Both the position numbers and the translations under genes were made by a program. Positions 30,558 to 33,898 of a stretch of DNA of 33,898 nucleotides are shown here, in pieces. The stretch's first letter is position 1. Every line of letters begins with the position of its first letter. This DNA is from an uncultured Prevotellaceae bacterium (lineage in GTDB: Bacteria; Bacteroidota; Bacteroidia; Bacteroidales; Bacteroidaceae), in the NCBI GenBank assembly GCA_902800495.1, contig CADCET010000040.1, forward strand, positions 1-33,898. Direction: 5' to 3'. The notes beneath the pieces were generated by a model that made no database searches, was not told where the DNA came from, and was given only the letters and a program-made list of their open reading frames with translations.

Positions 30558-32876
30558 ATGAGAAAGTTTTTCGTTCGTTTCTTGTGGACCGTGCTCATCG
30601 TCACCGTACTGGCTGCGGTGTTGGCTTTCTGGGGTATCAAGGAAGGCAAGATAGGCTATATGCCCCCGATAGAGGACCTTCAGAATCCTATTAACCGCTA
30701 TGCCACACAGGTGTATTCGGCCGACGGAAAGATTATGGGCACATGGAGCTCAGACCGTGGAAACCGCGTGATGGTGGACTACAACAATCTGCCGCAGACG
30801 TTGGTACAGGCACTGGTGGCTACCGAGGACGTCCGCTTCTACGACCATTCGGGCATCGACTTTTATGCGCTCGGGCGTGCTATCGTGAAGCGAGGCATCA
30901 TGGGACAAAAGTCGGCTGGTGGCGGCTCGACTATCACGCAGCAGCTGGCCAAGCAGCTCTTCACGGAAAAACCGGCGCACACAACCCTGGAACGTGTACT
31001 CCAGAAGCCGATAGAATGGGTGATTGCCGTTGAGCTGGAGCGTAACTACACGAAAGACGAGATTCTGACGATGTATCTGAATAAGTTTGACTTCCTGCAT
31101 AATGCCGTCGGTATCAAGGTGGCTGCCAACACCTATTTTAATAAGGAGCCGATGGATCTGACGCTGACCGAGTCGGCCACGTTGGTGGGCTTGTGCAAGA
31201 ATCCTTCGTATTTTAACCCTGTCCGTTTCCCTGAACGCAGTCGCGAACGCCGTAACGTGGTGTTGGGACAGATGCAGAAGGCTGGATATATCACCGAGGA
31301 GCAGAGTCGCCAATGTCAGGCAGAACCGCTGAAGCTGAATTTCCATGTCGCTGACCATAAGGAGGGTATCGCAGTTTATTTCCGTGACTTCCTGAGACGG
31401 TATATGATGGCGAAAAAGCCCGAGCGTTCCGACTATCCGTCATGGGGTGGGGTGAAGTACCATATCGACAGCATTAACTGGGAGTCTGATCCCTTGTATG
31501 GCTGGTGTAACAAGAACAGAAAGAAGGACGGCTCCTACTATAATATCTATACCGATGGCCTGAAGGTCTATACGACCATAGACTCCCGAATGCAGAAGTA
31601 TGCTGAGCAGGCTTGTTATGAGCATGTCGTGAAATATCTGCAGCCTGCTTTCTTCAAGGAGAATCACAGGAAACCGACAGCCCCCTTCTCGAATAAACTG
31701 ACGGCTGCTGAGGTTCGCCGTATCCTGATGCGGTCGGTGCGTCAGAGCGAACGTTACAGATTGATGAAAAGCGAGGGGGCTTCCGACGCCGAGATCGAGA
31801 AGTCGTTCAATACAAAGACGCAGATGTCGATCTTCAGCTATCATGGCGAGGTGGACACGGTGATGACGCCGCTCGACTCCATCCGTTACCTGAAGTCCTT
31901 CTTGCGTACAGGATTTATCAGTATGGATCCGAAGAACGGTTATGTGAAAGCCTACGTCGGAGGTCTGGACTTTACGTATTTTGCTTACGATATGGTGATG
32001 GACGGCCGACGTCAGGTGGGTTCAACCATCAAGCCGTTCCTGTATTCGTTGGCTATGGAGAACGGCTTTTCTCCCTGCGACCAGGCTCCTAATGTGCAGC
32101 AGACCTATATGGTGGCAGGCAAACCATGGACGCCACGTAACGGCAGCCATTCGCGCTATGGTGAAATGGTGACGCTAAAATGGGGTCTACAGCAGTCGAA
32201 CAACTGGATATCGGCCTATCTGATGAGCAAGCTGAATCCTGATGCTTTTGTGCAGCTGCTGCATGAGTATGGCATTAATAATCCGGAGATACATCCGTCA
32301 ATGGCGCTGTGCCTCGGGCCTTGCGAGATAACCGTTGGCGAAATGGTCAGCGCCTATACGGCCTTCGTGAATCACGGCATCCGTGCGGCACACATGTTCG
32401 TGACTAAAATTGAAGACAATGAAGGAAATGTCATTGACAGGTTCCAGCCGCGCATGAATGAGGTTATTAGTGATGCGGCTGCCAATAAAATGCTCTATAT
32501 GCTCAAGGCGGTTGTCGACGGAGGTACGGCTACAAGACTGCGCTACAAGTACAACCTGAAGGGCGAGATGGCTGGCAAAACAGGTACTACCAACAATAAC
32601 AGCGATGCTTGGTTCATGGGTATCACACCCTCGCTCGTGTCAGGATGCTGGGTTGGCGGAGATGACCGCGATATCCATTTCGACCGTATGGATATGGGGC
32701 AGGGTGCGGCTATGGCTCTTCCCATCTTCGCTTATTATATGAAAAAGGTGTATGCTGACAAGCACTTGAACTATAACGAGGATGCTGTTTTTGATCTCGA
32801 CGAAGGTTATAACCCGTGTGAGTTCTCTGATAGTGGTCTTGAAGATGTTAATGATATAGAAGAAGTTTATGAATAA
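30558..32876 (+). CDS. Class A penicillin-binding protein 1A (transglycosylase/transpeptidase)
   Basis: A 772-residue cell-wall synthase. ATG 30558 gives [10 protein letters not shown] and one membrane helix (about 9-27); the next upstream in-frame start is beyond the promoter. The GT51 transglycosylase has the catalytic Glu90 in [24 protein letters not shown] and [14 protein letters not shown]. The transpeptidase has Ser489-x-x-Lys492 (STIK), SNN (SxN) and K674-T-G. An insertion with many charged residues (about 370-440) separates the domains. It polymerises glycan strands and cross-links peptides. tatA overlaps its end by 8 bases. Confidence 0.95.
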   Translation: MRKFFVRFLWTVLIVTVLAAVLAFWGIKEGKIGYMPPIEDLQNPINRYATQVYSADGKIMGTWSSDRGNRVMVDYNNLPQTLVQALVATEDVRFYDHSGIDFYALGRAIVKRGIMGQKSAGGGSTITQQLAKQLFTEKPAHTTLERVLQKPIEWVIAVELERNYTKDEILTMYLNKFDFLHNAVGIKVAANTYFNKEPMDLTLTESATLVGLCKNPSYFNPVRFPERSRERRNVVLGQMQKAGYITEEQSRQCQAEPLKLNFHVADHKEGIAVYFRDFLRRYMMAKKPERSDYPSWGGVKYHIDSINWESDPLYGWCNKNRKKDGSYYNIYTDGLKVYTTIDSRMQKYAEQACYEHVVKYLQPAFFKENHRKPTAPFSNKLTAAEVRRILMRSVRQSERYRLMKSEGASDAEIEKSFNTKTQMSIFSYHGEVDTVMTPLDSIRYLKSFLRTGFISMDPKNGYVKAYVGGLDFTYFAYDMVMDGRRQVGSTIKPFLYSLAMENGFSPCDQAPNVQQTYMVAGKPWTPRNGSHSRYGEMVTLKWGLQQSNNWISAYLMSKLNPDAFVQLLHEYGINNPEIHPSMALCLGPCEITVGEMVSAYTAFVNHGIRAAHMFVTKIEDNEGNVIDRFQPRMNEVISDAAANKMLYMLKAVVDGGTATRLRYKYNLKGEMAGKTGTTNNNSDAWFMGITPSLVSGCWVGGDDRDIHFDRMDMGQGAAMALPIFAYYMKKVYADKHLNYNEDAVFDLDEGYNPCEFSDSGLEDVNDIEEVYE

Positions 32877-33060
32877 TATTCTGATGTTAGGACTTGGTAT
32901 GCAGGAGGTGCTCGTCATTGCCCTCATCGTCTTGTTACTCTTTGGCGGAAAGAAGATTCCGGAGTTGATGAAAGGTCTCGGGAAAGGCGTCAAGAGCTTT
33001 AAGGAGGGGATGAAGGACATAACCGACGAGGAGCTGGAGAAGAAAAACGCCGATGAGTGA
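32869..33060 (+). CDS. tatA: Sec-independent protein translocase TatA/TatE
   Basis: A 63-residue membrane protein: a short N-terminal helix (about 10-26, [21 protein letters not shown]), the hinge GGKKIPEL, and an amphipathic helix (about 32-50, [14 protein letters not shown]) with a charged tail. With TatC it exports folded proteins with twin-arginine signals. The start codon overlaps the PBP gene by 8 bases and the end overlaps tatC by 8, so the three are translationally coupled. No separate TatB is seen, so it may serve both roles. Confidence 0.95.
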   Translation: MNNILMLGLGMQEVLVIALIVLLLFGGKKIPELMKGLGKGVKSFKEGMKDITDEELEKKNADE

Positions 33061-33799
33061 TTCCTCAGAGTATTTGACTTTTTGGGATCATCTTGATGAG
33101 TTGCGGTCGCGACTGATTAAGATGCTTATTGCTGTTGCCGTGATGACGGTGGCAGCTTTTCTTATGAAAGAGCAGCTCTTTGATGTTATCCTGGCACCAA
33201 GAAACAGCGATTTCCTGTCCTATCGGCTCTTAGGGGTGCCTGCCTTTACTTTGCATCTGATCAATACCGGACTTACTGAGCAGTTTATGGTTCACATGAG
33301 GACGGCTATGTATGTGGGCGTTCTTGCTGCTTCACCTTATATTATATATGAGCTCTTTCGTTTCGTGTCTCCTGGATTGTATGAAAAGGAACGTAACTAT
33401 GCCGTCTGGCTCGTCGGGATGGCTTATCTGATGTTTATCATAGGAACCATAGTGAACTATTTCCTGATATTCCCGCTGACCGTTCGCTTTCTCGGAACCT
33501 ATCAAGTCAGTACTGACGTTACCAATATGCTGACCTTGCAGTCGTATATTGATACATTGATAGGAATGAGTTTCATGATGGGCGTGCTGTTTGAACTGCC
33601 TGTGGTCTGCTGGCTGCTTGGACGCTTTGGAATTATCTCTTCATCGATGATGAGCGCCTACCGGAGACAGGCAATAGTCGCCATTTTAGTAGTGGCTGCT
33701 ATCGTCACTCCAACAACGGATGTCTTTACGCTTTTTGTGGTCGCATTTCCTATATGGATGCTCTACGAATTGAGCATTTTTATTGTAAAAAGGGCGTAA
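33053..33799 (+). CDS. tatC: Sec-independent protein translocase TatC
   Basis: A 248-residue, six-helix membrane protein that recognises twin-arginine signal peptides. Seen: [17 protein letters not shown] at the N-terminus (the conserved HLxELRxR signature), then the [18 protein letters not shown] loop with Pro and the FVSPGLYxxER motif, and helices to the end ([31 protein letters not shown]). Length is normal. It forms an operon with tatA. Only a weak TTTGT/ACAAA dyad follows the stop. Confidence 0.97.
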   Translation: MSDSSEYLTFWDHLDELRSRLIKMLIAVAVMTVAAFLMKEQLFDVILAPRNSDFLSYRLLGVPAFTLHLINTGLTEQFMVHMRTAMYVGVLAASPYIIYELFRFVSPGLYEKERNYAVWLVGMAYLMFIIGTIVNYFLIFPLTVRFLGTYQVSTDVTNMLTLQSYIDTLIGMSFMMGVLFELPVVCWLLGRFGIISSSMMSAYRRQAIVAILVVAAIVTPTTDVFTLFVVAFPIWMLYELSIFIVKRA

Positions 33800-33853
33800 T
33801 TTGTAAACAAACGCGAAAACTTTATTGTTTTTTGAAAAATAATTGCCGAAAAA

Positions 33854-33885
33854 TTTGGAGGGTATCGTAAAAGTGCGTACCTTTG
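33854..33885 (+). promoter_or_regulatory. Bacteroidota-type promoter facing out of the window
   Basis: TTTG (33854-33857) and TACCTTTG (33878-33885) are exactly 20 bases apart. It should drive a gene that begins just beyond base 33898. Confidence 0.85.
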
Positions 33886-33898
33886 CATCCGCTTTCGC

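Noticed and set aside
33800-33811. Terminator after tatC (TTTGT-AA-ACAAA)
   Set aside because: The 5-bp AT stem is too weak to support.

Overview
This window is chromosomal DNA of a Bacteroidota bacterium, most likely a Prevotella-like member of Bacteroidales. Three things point there. The promoters have the Bacteroidota form (TTTG, about 20 bases, TAnnTTTG) and are not sigma-70 type. The genes lack strong Shine-Dalgarno sites. The gene families are typical of the group: an ECF sigma/FecR/TonB-receptor operon, DUF3078, DUF1573, DUF4143, CotH with a Prevotella-style C-terminal tail, and a VapE-DUF4248-HU-smalltalk-amidase cassette.

Layout. 1-475 is the end of a DUF4143 ATPase. 476-1078 is a gene-poor leader with small hairpin repeats. 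1079-4861 is a trans-envelope signalling operon: ECF sigma factor, FecR-like anti-sigma factor and STN-domain TonB-dependent receptor. 4862-9960 is an accessory island. It holds a structured RNA candidate in front of an unrecognised gene (5287-6096), a HicA/HicB toxin-antitoxin pair on the minus strand (6175-6845), and the VapE/DUF4248/HU/smalltalk/amidase cassette (7013-9855).

9989-19267 is a long minus-strand run read from yidC: yidC, a periplasmic DPP5-like dipeptidyl peptidase, an MFS carrier, DUF1846, a second MFS carrier and an SDR. Both carriers resemble the eukaryotic dipeptide carrier MFSD1, which suggests a dipeptide release and uptake system. The divergent gene at 19378 encodes a DUF3078 outer-membrane protein. 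20619-26436 is a minus-strand operon of glyA, a secreted CotH kinase-like protein, a GH88/105 glycosidase and DUF1573. 26437-26910 is a gene-free interval with four evenly spaced TTTGC-N5-GCAAA dyads, followed by an aldose-1-epimerase-like gene. 27790-30456 is pyrB-pyrI-cobW on the minus strand. 30558-33799 is PBP1a-tatA-tatC on the plus strand. The window ends on a near-consensus promoter for a gene outside it.

A theme across the window is short AT-rich tandem repeats, such as AATTGACAATT and TAGTGAATAGTGAA. They fill gaps between genes, often from the stop codon of one gene to the start of the next. In two places they are translated in frame inside a protein. No rRNA, tRNA, CRISPR array or complete insertion sequence was seen. 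The strongest candidates for undescribed biology are the RNA/attenuator plus unknown gene at 5287-6096, the VapE-to-amidase cassette, the dyad array at 26687-26768 and the peptidase/MFSD1-like transporter operon.
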